A stretch of DNA of 64,000 bases, taken from Glandiceps talaboti (lineage: Eukaryota; Hemichordata; Enteropneusta; Spengelidae). The stretch lies in assembly GCF_964340395.1 (NCBI RefSeq), contig NC_135559.1, positions 24,508,494 through 24,572,493 on the forward strand, given 5' to 3'. Under the pieces are notes generated by a model. The model was given only the letters and a program-made list of their open reading frames with translations. It had not been told where the DNA came from and did not search any database. Positions 1-12,145 of this stretch are shown one piece after another (positions within the stretch are counted from its first letter, which is position 1; each line of letters begins with the position of its first letter). The position numbers were made by a program, and so were the translations under genes.

Positions 1-46
<46 letters not shown>
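1..46. repeat. (GT)n microsatellite
   Basis: Uninterrupted GT dinucleotides run from the window edge. They are the microsatellite end of the reversed family A element that follows. Confidence 0.95.
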
Positions 47-47
<1 letters not shown>

Positions 48-852
48 ATCATTTTCTTTAAAACGGCTGGCTCAAGTATACTGAAATTTTGTACATACAA
101 TGTTTGGGGTAATGGCTAGACCTGATTAGTTTTTGAGTGAGATCTGTTCATGTTAATTAGAGAAATTTGCATATCAATGAAATCAACTAATTAAGGAATA
201 TCTTAGGACTGCAGACTTCAATTTCAATATAATTTAGTTCATACGTTAACCATTAGAAAACGTATTTGTCCTATAAAGTTCGTTGATGTATCTTACAGTA
301 TTAAAGAATAATTTGCATAATTAATGAGTTTCAGTAATTAGGCTATATCTTAAGACTGCACAGTTCAATTTCAATGTAATTTACTACATACATTAAACAT
401 AACAAAGTCCACATCCCCTATAAAGTTTGTTGATGTACCTTACAGTTTTAATGACTGATTTGCATAATTAATAATTTTTAGTAATTAGGATACATCTTTA
501 GAATGCATACTTTAATTTCAATATCATGTAGTACATAATGTTAACCATAACAAAGCAGATATTACCTATAAAATTTTGTTGGTATAGCTGATAGTTTAAA
601 TGAAAAATTTGCATAATTAATGATTTAAGGTAACTAGGCTGTATCTTAAAAATGCAAGCTTCAAATTTGATATAATTTGGTACATATATCAACCATAATA
701 ATATGCACCTGTCCTATGAACTTTGTTGATACAACTTTTACCTTTAATGAGTAATTTCAATAACGAACGATATTCAGTAATTAAGCAGTATCATGCACTC
801 TTCAAATCCGTATAATTTGGCACATACATTAACCAGAGAAAGAATACTTGTC
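47..852 (-). repeat. Family A interspersed repeat, reversed and truncated copy
   Basis: Degenerate units of about 120 bp repeat here. Each contains a TTTGCATAATTAATGA-like stretch, a 'cttaagactgca' motif and a 'gttgatgtacctta' motif. Read on the minus strand, it matches the 3' part of the fuller copies at 53134-54925 and 62188-63548, including the sequence around 'ggctcaaaacctaatcagg' that precedes the microsatellite. The copy stops where a family C element starts. It has no coding potential. Confidence 0.75.
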
Positions 853-1575
853 AAAGAAGTCATTGAGAATGACATAGTCCCCGCTATGATTGGGTTTTAA
901 AGATTGGCAGTTTATGTTGTCATTTTCTTGATATCACTACTCTGATCATGCAACAACACTTGTGAACCTAAATCAAACACACTTAGATATGTTGTGTCTG
1001 CTCGTTGGACATGGAACATGCCAACTCATGTTGTGTCTCCTCGTTGGACATGGGACATGCCTACTCTTCAAGAAGACGTGATGGAATAAACCATTCAACA
1101 ATAAAGAATGGGTCGGGTATGGGGACCTGTTCAAGCATGTCTGAGTTATGGCTTTGGACATGGAAAATTTGCAAACAAAATGGCTGCCAGGCAGCCATAT
1201 TGGATCATATCATGACGAAAATGGATATGCACATGTATGTCATAGAACACTGTCCTAATACCAACTTTGAATGAGATCTGTTCACGCATATCAGAGTTAT
1301 GGCTTTGGACATGGAAAATTCGCAAGCAAAATTGCTGCCAGGCAGCCATATTGGATTGTATCATAAAACAAATTGACGTGCATATGTATGCCATTGTATG
1401 TCGCCCCTGTACCAAGTTTGAAAAAAATTGGTCCAGGCATCTCCAAGAAACGGGTCTGGATGGACGGACGGACGGTCACACAGACGCACAGACGCACGGA
1501 ACCCAATCCATAAGTCCCTGTCCCGGACTTCGTCAAGCAAGCGACCTATCGGTCAGAATAGCTCCGCTGTTTTTT
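853..1575 (-). mobile_element. Family C pearl/HINE-like repeat, reversed copy
   Basis: This is an inverted copy of the element at 5275-6185. The match starts at 'cattgagaatgacatagtcc' and runs through degenerate core units of about 155 bp, which contain 'ggctgccaggcagccatat' and 'ttggtattaggacagtgttc' in reverse. It ends with a GGAC/ACAG microsatellite and 'ggacttcgtc'. The tandem core, microsatellite and GTCCCCG terminal motif follow the architecture known for pearl and Helentron-related non-autonomous elements. The family assignment is inferred; the homology between the two copies is visible. Open frames across it are shadows of the repeat. Confidence 0.7.
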
Positions 1576-2590
1576 TTATTTTTTATTTCGATAACATGTA
1601 GAAGTGGTTCAGTTGTGCAGCTCTTCACTATGCAGTTTTGTTTTAGGGATGTAATAAAGTGGTTAGTGGTTTCATATGATGTCTCACTATAAAACACATT
1701 TTACACAGAAAGTTGGTAATGTATTGTACTTTTATACCATAGTCACCATTTTATTAAAAAAATCTACTGTTATGAAAAATTACACAAAATCTCAGAAAAA
1801 TAATGACTGGGAAATGCACAAATGCAGAAAAAGAAAAAAAGAGGATTTTGAGGTTGGCTGTAAATAATTCCACTTCCAGTGTCTTACAGCTTTAACCCTG
1901 GAAAATTTTAATGATGAATGAAATAAACTAGGGATCTAAAATAATTTTGAGGCAATTCGAATTTCAATTTTCTAACAAATTTACCAAGTCAACAATATTC
2001 AACTTGTACTAGTTGTAGTAGACATAACATCGTCTGATATTTTAATTTACGTTTCTTGTGACCAGCGCCTGTCAGCTGACTCAGCCAATTTTCTTTCCAT
2101 CATTCCATTGTATTTAAACCTTGTACTTGACATTTTGCAATATTTATAATTCTCAACAAATTACCTCAACATGCCTCACTTCGCTCGTACTCAAAGCAGT
2201 CCCGGTATGATCACTGATGAGTCGTGCTTGCATGCGGAGTAATCCGGGACTCGATTATGACAATTGTCCCTACTATTTGTTTAGAGTCAAGTCAGCAACA
2301 TAAACTTGTGCACCGCCTGTCGTATGTAAGCAGGGCTAACCACTGACATGACCAGAGAGAACCTTTTCAGATTTACATGTAAAACGGGGAAAGATACGAA
2401 AAACATAATGCAAAGTCTGAAGCCAAATTAAAGTTGTAATTATTTTAATTATTTTTACCTGCCAAATATTTGCATTTTGGAAATGGCAAGACACGTTCAT
2501 GTCGTTTAACTTTACATGTAAACTGTCGGCCAATAAACAAAGTTTGGTCGATTCACAGTCGGCAGTGAGACTGCTCTTGCATAACTTCAA
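1576..2590. other. AT-rich stretch with no recognised gene
   Basis: No gene or known repeat is recognised. An 8-bp stem (AGTCCCGG near 2199 with CCGGGACT near 2245) encloses a CTGATGA sequence; this was considered as a ribozyme and rejected. Confidence 0.4.
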
Positions 2591-3420
2591 TAGCTGTTGC
2601 TATGGGCAAGGTCATGTTGTTAGATATATTTGCATACATTTTTGAATGTTTTTGTTCACTTGTGTGTGAATTCCTGATATTATCTTTGCAATATACGTGA
2701 TCATGTGGCTGTTGCTATGGGCGTGGTCTTGTTGCTAGACACATTTGCATACATTTTTTGAACGTTCAATTGTCTATTAATCCCTGTTATCTTTGTGAAA
2801 TACACGACCGCTTGGCTGTTGCTATGGGCGTGGTCATGGTTGCTAGGGATATTAGCATACATTTTTTGAATGTGTACTCGCCTACCAGATGATGTTATTT
2901 GACCAAAATATACTGCCATTCGGTTGTTGCTAAGGGTGTGGTCATGGTCGCTAGGGCCAATTGTGTCAAATTATTTGGAAGAAAATCTGCAGAATAACAC
3001 TTCTAGAAACATCTCACCAAGTTTCAGTCTTGTGTATCAAGTACTTTTTGAGATATAAATTTTTGACCAAAATTCACATTTTTACACCTAATTTGCATAT
3101 TACTGATTTGATCATTATATGCTTAATATTTCTTCATCTATACACCCACATATGCCTCCCCTTTAAATTTCAGCCAAATCTGCTGAGTAGTTTTGTAATT
3201 ATAGATTTTTGACCAAAAAGACACATTTTTAGCCCTAATTTGCATATTACCAAGGGAATCATCATGTCATGAACAAATTTTAATTTACTCACATCTAAGA
3301 ATGTTCCTACCAAATTTCATGCCAATCTGTCCAGTAGTTTTTGAGTTTAAGTTTTTTAATCATTTTTTTACCCAAAAACCCACATCTGTGATGCAATCAT
3401 TTTCACTTGAACAATTCTCC
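2591..3420 (+). mobile_element. Family B pearl/HINE-like repeat copy
   Basis: The family is marked by 'ggctgttgctatgggcgtgg', 'catatttgcatacatttttt' and later units of about 130 bp containing 'atttcagcccaatctgc', 'cagtagtttttgagt', 'tttttgaccaaaa' and 'cctaatttgcatat'. The same modules recur about a dozen times in the window. This copy lacks a clear microsatellite end. It has no coding capacity. Confidence 0.7.
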
Positions 3421-3498
3421 ATTGTACAATGCAAACCGGAAATTTAAATTTAGCACCCTCTGGGAAATATTTCTCCACCTGGGGGAATGGCATATCAG

Positions 3499-3664
3499 AC
3501 ATGGCGAATTCTGCCATGTTTAATGCAGTGTGTCACTTACAAGCTGACGATGTTCTTGGAGCTAAGCTCATGTACAATGACCCCTCCGAAGCTACTGTAG
3601 TTGAACTAAAGCATTGGTTGTCTTGTAGAAGAGGTGCAACCGTTTCTGGTTTCGGTCATAACTA
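3499..3664 (+). pseudogene. SAP-like domain fragment, probably from a DNA transposon
   Basis: An open frame starting at ATG 3499 encodes about 54 residues before a stop. Its second half, with the series VVELKHWLSCRRGATVSG, resembles the start of a SAP (helix-extended loop-helix) DNA-binding motif. Such motifs occur at the N-terminus of proteins from ISL2EU/YqaJ-type elements. The motif is cut off before its last helix by 'GFGHN' and a stop. No transposase follows. I read it as a decayed transposon fragment. A short host exon is possible but no good splice sites were seen. Confidence 0.4.
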
Positions 3665-4017
3665 ATGTTGTTCCTAGCAGTACCTTGCATTTCCTGTAAC
3701 AAACCATGGCCATTAATCCATTAATTAGAAGGCCCTTGGAATAAAGTGTATACAAACATAGTTTTTCATGTGTATTTTTAGGTTTCTTCCAGTTGTAACA
3801 ATTTTTGTTATCGAAGCCGTGGCCAGATTGATAATCATTGTCAGCCGAATCAGCTGTGTGTAAGTGGGCGTTCACTTGTGCATTCACCTTAGATACATTG
3901 TTTTGTCGGATAACTATCCCTCTTGAAAACCGTGTACTCGCTTTATTTCAAGTTCCATCCACACAGTGACACGGAGTGGTTTCGTCTTCTTTCAGTGTTT
4001 ACAAAAATGTACTGAAG

Positions 4018-4048
<31 letters not shown>

Positions 4049-5097
4049 ATGAAGCCCTACCCGTGTACCCTACCATGGTGTATTGAGTATCGTCTCTGAC
4101 TGTTTGGGTAAAAAAATCTGAACATGATGAAGAGAGCTATGGCTAAACATGTCTTATGTTTACAGTGCGAGTTTTTTTTATGTGGGAGCGTGATGTGTTG
4201 ATTGTGTTGTCCTGTGTCATCCACTATAAACCCGTGTTTGGCATGATGCAGTAATTTTTCAGATACAACATGGCAACAAAAATTGCAACATTTCTAAGTT
4301 TATAGGTTGATTACGACATGACAGGACGTACATTATCAAATGCATCAAATTGAAAACAATCAGACTACACATTTTTTTACTGTTTTACAACAACAAAAAA
4401 CCTATCGTACTGAAGATATTTTACGAAGCGTACCTGCCTTCTTTATTAGTTGAAACGCCATTTTCAGAGTAGTTCATATGTTTTCTGTCATTTTTGCTTT
4501 GATCATGGCCACACACATGGGGAACTCCGGTAAATTGATCGGGAAACCCGCTAACATTACCGGCTTTAATACCAGTCTTTAAAAAAAACATGGTGTCTGT
4601 TTCGTCTTGTCCTTCGGAAGCTCATTGTCGCCTTCTAAATATCGCCACATACTTATAAATACAACGTGGAACTGTCTCAAACACGTTAAAAGTTTCATAC
4701 ACTTCGACATGATATCAACATTGACAATAACACACATGTAGCGAGCTCGCTCAGTCGCTTGACTTGAACGAGATGTCGAGAATAAAATAGGTAATACAAG
4801 ATCAGATTCATGTAGGTGAAATTGGATATATCTTTGAATAAATGTCATTATTTACTCCAAATTCGAATTGGTCATAAGGACCGATAAGATGTTGTAACTC
4901 TGAAAAACTGTCGGTCTGAACGGAAATCTGTTGGTCGCGGACTGAAGGACCGGCGTTAATTTCGCACGCTGCTAGGCGCTGTGGTTACGGGTGATTCTAG
5001 ATCTGGCGTAAATGTCTCTGGTGTAATTATTGTGCTGATCTTTGGTGGCTTTCTCGAAATAGGTTGCCTTGACCACGGAAACAAAGTCGGGATGTTA
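3665..5097. other. No recognised gene
   Basis: Apart from the poly-C tract at 4018-4048, this stretch shows no coding signature, RNA gene or known repeat. Short frames in it have no recognisable domains. Confidence 0.4.
4018..4048. repeat. Poly-C tract (31 C)
   Basis: An uninterrupted run of 31 cytosines is flanked on both sides by 'tgaagccc'. The minus strand could form G-quadruplexes. Length in the assembly may be inexact. Confidence 0.9.
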
Positions 5098-5160
5098 GAC
5101 CATGGATGTATTAGGATACATCCATGGTTAGACTAAACCATGGATGTAATACATCCATGA
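5098..5160. repeat. Pair of CATGGATGTA hairpins
   Basis: Two adjacent inverted repeats share the arm CCATGGATGTA and its complement. The first has 13-bp perfect arms around a 4-nt loop; the second has arms of about 10 bp and almost no loop. Both contain an NcoI-like CCATGG core. Function unknown. Confidence 0.75.
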
Positions 5161-5274
5161 CTAGACGTAGTAGCTGTCGGGTTCCAACTTCGCATTGTTG
5201 TTTCTCATTAGCTGGAAATAACGCTTCTTCAATGTTTTCTCCTTGGGTATGCGGTAAAAGTGCACATTTTTGGT

Positions 5275-6185
5275 ATTTTTAGTCCCCGCGGACGAAGTCC
5301 GGAACGGGGACTTATGGATTGGGTTCCGTCTGTCCGTGCGTCCGTCCGTGCGTCCGCAGCCGTTTCTTGGAGATGCCTGGACCGATTTTTTTCAAACTTG
5401 GTACAGGGGCAACATACTACGGCATACATATGCACGTCAATTTGTTTTATGATATGATCCAATATGGCCACCTAGCAACCATTTTGTTTGCGAATTTTCC
5501 CTGTCTAAAGCCATAACTCAGACATGCTAGAACAGATCTCATTCAGAGTTGGTATTAGGACAGTGTTCTATGACATACATGTGCATATTCATTGTTGTCA
5601 TGATATGATCCAATATGGATGCCTGGTAGCCATTTTGTTTGCGAATTTTCCATGTCCAAAGCCATAACTCAGACATGCTTGAACAGATCTCATTCAAAGT
5701 TGGTATTAGGACAGTGTTCTATGACATACATGCGCATATCCATTTTCGTCGTGATACGATCCAATATGGCTGCCTGGCAGCCATTTTGTTTGTGAAGTTT
5801 CCATGTCCAAAGCCATTACTAAGACATGCTTGAACAGATCTCATTCAAAGTTGGTATTAGGACAGCGTTCTATGACATACATGTGCATATCTATTTTAGT
5901 CATGATACGATCCAATATGGCTGCCTGGCAGCCATTTTGTTTGTGAATTTTCCATGCCCAAAGCCATAACTCAGACTCCATTTTCATTGTGATATGATCC
6001 CCCATACCCAACCAATCCTTTATTGTTGGAGGCATATTCCATGTCCAACAAGCACACAAACATATCTAAGTCTGTTTGTTTTAGGTTCACAAATGTTGTT
6101 GCGTGATCAGAGTAGTGATAATTCCTTAAAACCCAATTATAGCGAGGACTATGTCATTCTCAATGACTTGTTGGAACTATTATAG
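5275..6185 (+). mobile_element. Family C pearl/HINE-like repeat, forward copy
   Basis: It starts with a hairpin, in which CCCCGCGGAC pairs imperfectly with the GTCCGGAACGGGG that follows. It continues through 'gtccgtgcgtccgtcc' and about four degenerate core units of about 155 bp ('catgcttgaacagatctcat', 'ttggtattaggacagtgttc', 'ccaatatggctgcctggcag'). It ends at 'gcgaggactatgtcattctc', complementary to the start of the reversed copy at 853. The terminal AGTCCCCG and CGGGGACT motifs act as short inverted repeats. Non-autonomous; no protein encoded. Confidence 0.7.
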
Positions 6186-7517
6186 CAGTGTGGAACACAG
6201 CAGTGCTTCATAGCTGTACATCAGTGTAACATGTGTAAAGACGCGATACCCTCAGGGGACGCACAGACGGATGTCTGCACAAATGTGTGCTGTGCTCTCC
6301 CGATTCCATACGTACATTGTACATACACTGCTTCAGCTTTGATCGGCGGAACTATCCTAGTATAAGCTTACTGCCGCGGCCGCGGTGACTGCACAAAACT
6401 TGACAACACTACCCCTCTACTGATATATAATAATCACCTGTATACCGTGATAAAAACAAGCAATAATTCGAGTCCCCAACAAGTCGATGAGACCTACTTC
6501 TGTTCTGTCCGATCCGAATGCGAGTTTCTTAGGTTTTATATGGGTTTCAGACTCGGACTAGAGTATTACGCCCTAGACAATAATAGATGTAAACTTGTGT
6601 TCACAAGCCAAACATGTGACAATACAAGACCACAACGAAAACTGTGAAAAATCTCATTTTATATATGGACAACAAAATTAGGTCGGTCACAGTTCCATTT
6701 ACATGATGCAATGACTCGGAGCGTACTTCCATATGCTGGGAGCAAATCGAATCAATTAATGTATTATGGGACCAACAAATATATTGTGGCACATGTCCCG
6801 ATACGCCTTCTTGAAGTTTCCCATTGGTATTCTAATAGCTAGTATATTTATTCGAGATGAAATATGTTTACTTTGTTGTTAAATGCACTGTTCAAAAGGC
6901 GACACGAGTACGATTGGGCTAAAATATGCCGTCCTTGGCCCGGGGATGCCGTCAAACGTCACGACGGTACCGTAATGCTTCTTGTCGGCAAATAATAAAA
7001 AATCAGATAAATAAAAGTCAATGAATGTGAAACACGCGACATTACAAGTGTTTATATATATCTAGTCTAGCCGTTTTGATTTATTTTGCCATAATATGGG
7101 GAGATCATATTTTAGCATTTATACCCACAGACACTGCCAATTAGTGAGAAAGTGTGAGTAAATATCGGTAAATGTTGGTTAATAAGACATGTAGACTGTA
7201 GTTTTTGTTTACTGATGTCTATTACAACCACCAGCAATGTATTTTTTCACAAGGCTGTTGAGTTTTATTCACCTGTTGACTACGCTCGTCATAGGCTACG
7301 TGCTAACCATGTCTCCTTATGACGGCATAAAATCCCGTGGTTTTGGTAGGACAGGAAAAACCCGAAAACTCTTGAAGTAAATCCGAAGGGAAGTGACTGA
7401 AAAAAGGTCATTTTAAGGTGTTTGCAGACGCTTTTGAAAAGTTTTAAAACCAGAATGCATTTCACAAACATGTAGTCTAGCAAATTAGCGATAGTGAATG
7501 TGAGCATTTTGAATCAC
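6186..7517. other. No recognised gene
   Basis: Mostly AT-rich, with a small GC-rich spot near 6373 (CCGCGGCCGCGG). Short open frames have no recognisable domain. The rest of the Ig gene should lie in this direction on the minus strand, but I could not find an exon with the needed phase-2 start and a Y-x-C motif. Confidence 0.35.
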
Positions 7518-7922
7518 CTTTAAAGTGGCCATATGCATGACGATAAGTGGCCATATGTATGACGATAAGTGGCCATATGCATATTTATTTGGGAACTTTA
7601 ATTTATAAAGCAATTTTATCATGGCTTCCTACTTGAAAAATGTACAATAACAAGACTGAGCCTTTGTTGGTAACTTAATTTATTGCAAAATGTTAAAAAA
7701 ATTAGTAAAAAGGTTTGTTATGATACATACAATAACAGACATTTTACATATTTATCAGTCTTTTCCAATGTATAGAGTTACAAACAAAGCTTGGCATATG
7801 TTGTTTCACATTGATTTTTCAAGTAGGACACCATGATACCATGATAAAATTGTTTTATCAATTAAAACTCCAAATAAATAAAAATAAATACTCAATCCAC
7901 ATCCATATGGACGGACACTTTA
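7518..7922. mobile_element. Fold-back MITE with arms of about 75-100 bp
   Basis: The left arm runs from 'gtggccatatgcat' through 'caattttatcatgg' to 'tcctacttgaaaaat' near 7640. The right arm reads the same in reverse from 'atttttcaagtaggac' near 7815 to 'tccatatggacgg' near 7915, with scattered mismatches. The outer 'gtggccatatgcatgacgata' motif is repeated about three times at the left end. A related end lies at 18168 ('taagtggccatac'). No coding capacity. Confidence 0.65.
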
Positions 7923-7984
7923 ATGACCCAGTCAATTTGTCTTGAACAAACTTATTTACATAGTATTACATTTTTTGACTTTTT

Positions 7985-8794
7985 ATTCACATGAATCCCT
8001 GATATTATCTTTGCAATATATGCGATCATTTGGCAGTTGCTACATGTATGAACATGGTCTTGTTGCTGGACATATTTGCATACATTGTTTGAATTTTTAC
8101 TCTCGACATGTGCGATGATGTTATTTTTAGCAAAATAGTTTAGTTGTTGCTGAGAGTGTGGACATGATTGCTAGGGCCAATTGTGTCAAAACATTTTGAA
8201 CAAAATCTGCAGAATAACACTTCTAGAAACATCTCACCAAATTTCAGTCTCACTGACCAAGAACTTTTTGAGATATATACTAGATTTTGACTAAAATTCA
8301 CATTTTTACACCTAATTTGCATATTGCTGATGAGCTCATATTTCTTTATCTTTGTATACACCCCCAGATTCATCCCCATTAAATTTCAGCCCAATCTGTT
8401 CAGTGGTTTTGGAATGAAAGATTTTTGACCCAAAGGACACATTTTTAGCCCTAATTTGCATATTAATGATAGAATCACCATGTCATGAACAATTCTTAAT
8501 CTAAACACCCCTAAGAATGTTCACATCAAATAACAGACCAATCTGCCCAGTAGTTTTTGAGTTTATGTTTTGTGACCAAAAATGACACAAATAACACATC
8601 TGTGATGCGATCATTTTGTTTTGAACAATTTCCCAAGTAGACACTAATCGGAATGTCCCACCAAATACCAAGGCAATCAGTCTAGTGGTTTTTGAGTTTA
8701 AGTCGTCCACACACACACAGAGATGGACAGACACCACACCATGCCTATATAGCACTACTGATTCACATTATCAGTTCAGTTGTTGTGTTAAAAA
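7985..8794 (+). mobile_element. Family B copy
   Basis: The modules 'tttgcaatatatgcgatcat', 'gttgctgagagtgtggacat' and two to three core units ('cccaatctgttcagtggttt', 'tttttgacccaaaggacaca') are followed by a short CACA/GACA microsatellite. The copy closes with 'cactactgattcacattatc' and 'ttcagttgttgtgttaaaaa', a variant of the family's 3' motif. Confidence 0.7.
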
Positions 8795-8958
8795 CAGAGT
8801 GATGTCCAATATGATATGTCACCTTTGTGCTAGGTTTGAATGAAATGAGATATTGCATGTCTGAGAAATGAAGTATTATGGACAGATGGATGCATGCACA
8901 GATGGATGGATGGACAGACAGAGCCCATTGTAATAGTCCCCCCATCGGGGGACTATTA
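8795..8958 (+). mobile_element. Family D 3' end with terminal hairpin
   Basis: It matches the end of the family D element at 19513-19640: 'tctgagaaatgaagtatta', a GATG/GACA microsatellite and 'cccattgtaatagtcccc'. At 8931-8958 the arms TAATAGTCCCC and GGGGACTATTA form an almost perfect hairpin. Terminal hairpins of this kind are typical of Helitron/Helentron-type 3' ends. Confidence 0.65.
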
Positions 8959-9094
8959 AAACATATTCATTTGTATTTGACTGTCTTCAAAATTTTGATT
9001 TTGCAACAAAAACAAGCAGTTCAACTTGAAGAGCTTTGACCTACTGATAATCTGAACTGCCAGATGTGTTATAACCTGAATGCATAAATCTCAC

Positions 9095-9257
9095 CTGGAC
9101 TGTGATGAAGAGTTATAAACCACTGGGTCACCATCTTTTGTCCAGTTTAGTGTTGGTGTGGGAAACCCAGATGCTTTGCAAACAAGTCTCGAAGTATTTC
9201 CCTCAAATGCTCGGTAGGTTTTCTGAGTATTTTGAACTATTTTTGGTTCTAAAGGAT
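9095..9257 (-). CDS. Exon: first half of an I-set Ig domain
   Basis: This is the most 3' visible exon of the minus-strand Ig-superfamily gene. An acceptor with a pyrimidine-rich tract (ttatttatttcag) precedes 9257 and a CAG|GTGAGA donor follows 9095. The exon enters in phase 1, as the previous exon leaves, and exits in phase 2. Its 54 residues read IVQNTQKTYRAFEGNTSRLV, then a B-strand Cys (VCKASG), a PTP turn and the C-strand Trp in LNWTKDG. This is the classic I-set pattern up to strand C'. Sequons NTS, NWT and NSS suggest an extracellular, glycosylated protein. The second half of the domain must lie in a further 3' exon, which I could not locate. The Ig fold is clear; the specific gene is not recognised. 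Confidence 0.85.
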
Positions 9258-10379
9258 CTGAAATAAATAAAATGAATAAACTGCAAGTATATGTTTAGTG
9301 CCATCAGTGTTTGATGCAACAGTCATGAATATTATTCCACAGATCTTTGTCATGGTTCAGCTGAGGACAATACAAGTTACATATTAAGGTACCTCACTAA
9401 GGTTTTCAGTTAATTCTGCAAGAAAGCAGACATAGTGTTGCACAATTCAGTTTTGTACATCATCTCTTTTAAGCTAGGTTATAATGTGGCAGAGATTAAT
9501 ACATTCAAGTAAATTTTATTTAACTACACATTCCCTCACAAAAGCACTAAAGAATTTATCTTAATTAATGTAGTTGATATGTTTATCTTGCTAATACATT
9601 ACACACATACATGTATCTATCCTGTATTAGGAAAGCTTGGCCATGACCTTCATGTTTAGATGATAAAATTGCATAACAGTCCTATGACTAACACAAATCA
9701 ATCCACATCAAAGTGTTATGTTTGTCATTTATTTCCCTCAGTAGGCCATTTCGTTCTTTATGACACATACCTATAAAAGAAGATGTGGTGTGTGCCTCTA
9801 TAGAGTTGAAGTTTCTACTTTATCATACTACTATTGGGTTTACCAATTTGCTTTAGCCTTTACTTCGCAAAAAATAGCGCAAATATTGCGTTGTCGCACA
9901 ACTTCATGTTCAAGATAATGATAGATGTATAATTTTTTGAAGATTTAAAGTAAGTTGCAACCAAAACAAAATTTTCATACCTAATTTCCATCATCATAAT
10001 CCAGCCATCCTATGTTGGAAGTGTACAAGACAAGTATAGCAACATCCTAATCAAACTTTAAAGTGATGTGTCTACAAGGTTTTGTACTTCTTTATATTTT
10101 TAAAATCAATTTGGAATCAAGTCATACCAATGGAACAGGTTTAACTTTCTTGGCTGTCTTATTGTAATATTTTAAACACCAGCTACATTCAGTTTATGTG
10201 GGCAGGTGATGAAATAGCTGTCTTACAACATATTACATAATCCGGTCATAAACCAAACTGGCCATGCTACAGGCTTTACCACCAGAAGAAATAGTAAAGT
10301 AAACATAATAGCTAATTAACATGTACTGTTCTCACTGTGTCAGCTATTAATGAGGACAAATCTACACATTCTCAACAAA
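9258..10379. other. Intron sequence with no recognised element
   Basis: First part of the 10,561-bp intron between the exons at 9095-9257 and 19819-20092, as placed by coordinate. AT-rich, apparently unique, no coding signature. Confidence 0.5.
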
Positions 10380-11311
10380 GTTAAGCTCAATCTACTGGGT
10401 AATTTCAGAGTTGAAGATTTTTGAGGAAAAGCTATGATATAGAATAACACTTCTAGAAACATCTCACCAAGTTTCAGACTCATTCACTTAGTACTTTTTG
10501 AGATATAAGTTTTTGACCAAAATTCACATCTTTACACCTAAATTCCATATCACTGACGAAATCATTATGTGCTTAATATTTCATCATCTTAGATGCATCC
10601 CCATCAAATTTCAGTCCAATCTGCTCAGTAGTTTTGGAATTAAAGACTTTTGACCAAAAAGACACATTTTTAGCCCTAATTTGCATATCACTGATGGGCT
10701 CATCATGTTACGAACAATTCTTAGTATAAACACCCTGAAGAATTTTCACCCAAATTTCAGCCCAATCTGCCCAGTAGTTTTTAAGTTGTGGCTGTTGCTA
10801 AGGGCGTGGTCATGGTTGCTAGGGCCAATTTTGTCAACATGTTTTGAAGAAAATCTGCTGAATAACACTTTCAGAAACATCGCACCAAGTTTCAGACTAC
10901 TTTTTGAGATATAAGTTTTTGACCAAAAATGAACATTTTTACACCTAATTTGCATATCACTCATGGAATCATTGTATGCTTAATATTTCTTTGTCCATAC
11001 ATCCCTAAATGCATTCCCATTAAACTTCAGCCACATCTGCTCAGTGGTTTTGGAATTATAGATTTTTGACCAAAAAGACACATTTAAGCCCTAATTTGCA
11101 TATCACTGATGGAACCATCATATCATGAACAATTCTTAGTAAAAATATCCTGAAGAATGTTTCACCCAAATTTCAGCCTAATCTGCCCAGTAGTTTTTGA
11201 GTGTAAGTTTTTTGACCAAAAATCACATTTTTTGACCAAAATCACAAACCGGTGGTAAAATCATTTTGATTTCAACAATTTCCCAACTAGACACCCAAGG
11301 TAATGGACCTA

Positions 11312-11348
<37 letters not shown>

Positions 11349-11400
11349 GACACCGAGTGATCCCTATAGCATTACTGAACCTCATTTCAGTTGTGCTAAA
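10380..11400 (+). mobile_element. Family B copy in the intron
   Basis: Several core units of about 130 bp repeat 'cagaataacacttctagaaa', 'tttttgaccaaaattcacat' and 'cagcccaatctgcccagtag'. They are followed by (CA)n(GACA)n at 11314-11350 and the 3' motif 'tttcagttgtgctaaaaa'. The element is antisense to the host gene. Confidence 0.75.
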
Positions 11401-11854
11401 AACACAAGAAGATATTCTAATAAATAAGATAAGTATGTTCTCTTCAATGTTTTATCAAGGTTTTCAAGTTTGTATTTTTTGAGACAAACCCTGTTTTTCT
11501 AGAAAAGCCTCTTTATCCCAACACTTCAGTTTTTCTACTAATATTGGGTTGTTCTGTCACAGCTGCTCATCTTCAACTTAGTATGCTGCATGACCCCAAA
11601 ACACAGCAGATTCTCAGAACAGCAATTATGTTAGCCTAATTAGGAAAATCTTCCCTTTCAGCAATTCATTTTATGTCATATAGTTCTGTCAAGTTGACGT
11701 CTCTAATTTGCTCAAGTTCCTTCAGGGAGTTTAAAGCTGTTCATTTCAAATGATGTGAATTAGACTCTTTAGCGTTTTTTTGAATATTTAGGCATGTTTG
11801 CATTTACATGAAGTTTGTCAAAACCTCATTTATATAATGCAGTCTCTCAGAGAA

Positions 11855-11857
<3 letters not shown>

Positions 11858-11922
<65 letters not shown>
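11858..11922. repeat. (TG)n(TCTG)n microsatellite
   Basis: TG dinucleotides change into TCTG tetranucleotides. The surrounding intron (11401-11987) shows no other recognised feature. Confidence 0.9.
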
Positions 11923-11924
<2 letters not shown>

Positions 11925-11987
11925 CTTCTTTATGTTTTTTTTAAGTGCTGTAGGTTGGCTTTGCAGGTTCCCTTTCAAAATTAAGTA

Positions 11988-12145
11988 ACAAGGCATGGGG
12001 AAATCTACGCCTGTTTTACAAGGCATGGGGAATCTACGCCTGTTTTACAAGGCATGGGAAATCTATGCCTGTTTTACAAGGCATGGGGAATTTATGGTTG
12101 TTTTACAAGGCATGGGGAATCTATGGTTGTTTTATAAGGCTTTGA
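11988..12145. repeat. 29-bp minisatellite, about 5 copies
   Basis: The unit starts 'aaggcatggggaatctacgc' and ends 'ctgttttac', with small length variation. It runs directly into the 50-bp array. Confidence 0.9.

Noticed and set aside
2195-2260. Hammerhead ribozyme-like structure
   Set aside because: CTGATGA is enclosed by an 8-bp stem, but the required GAAA is replaced by GAGTAA and stem I would be only about 3 bp.
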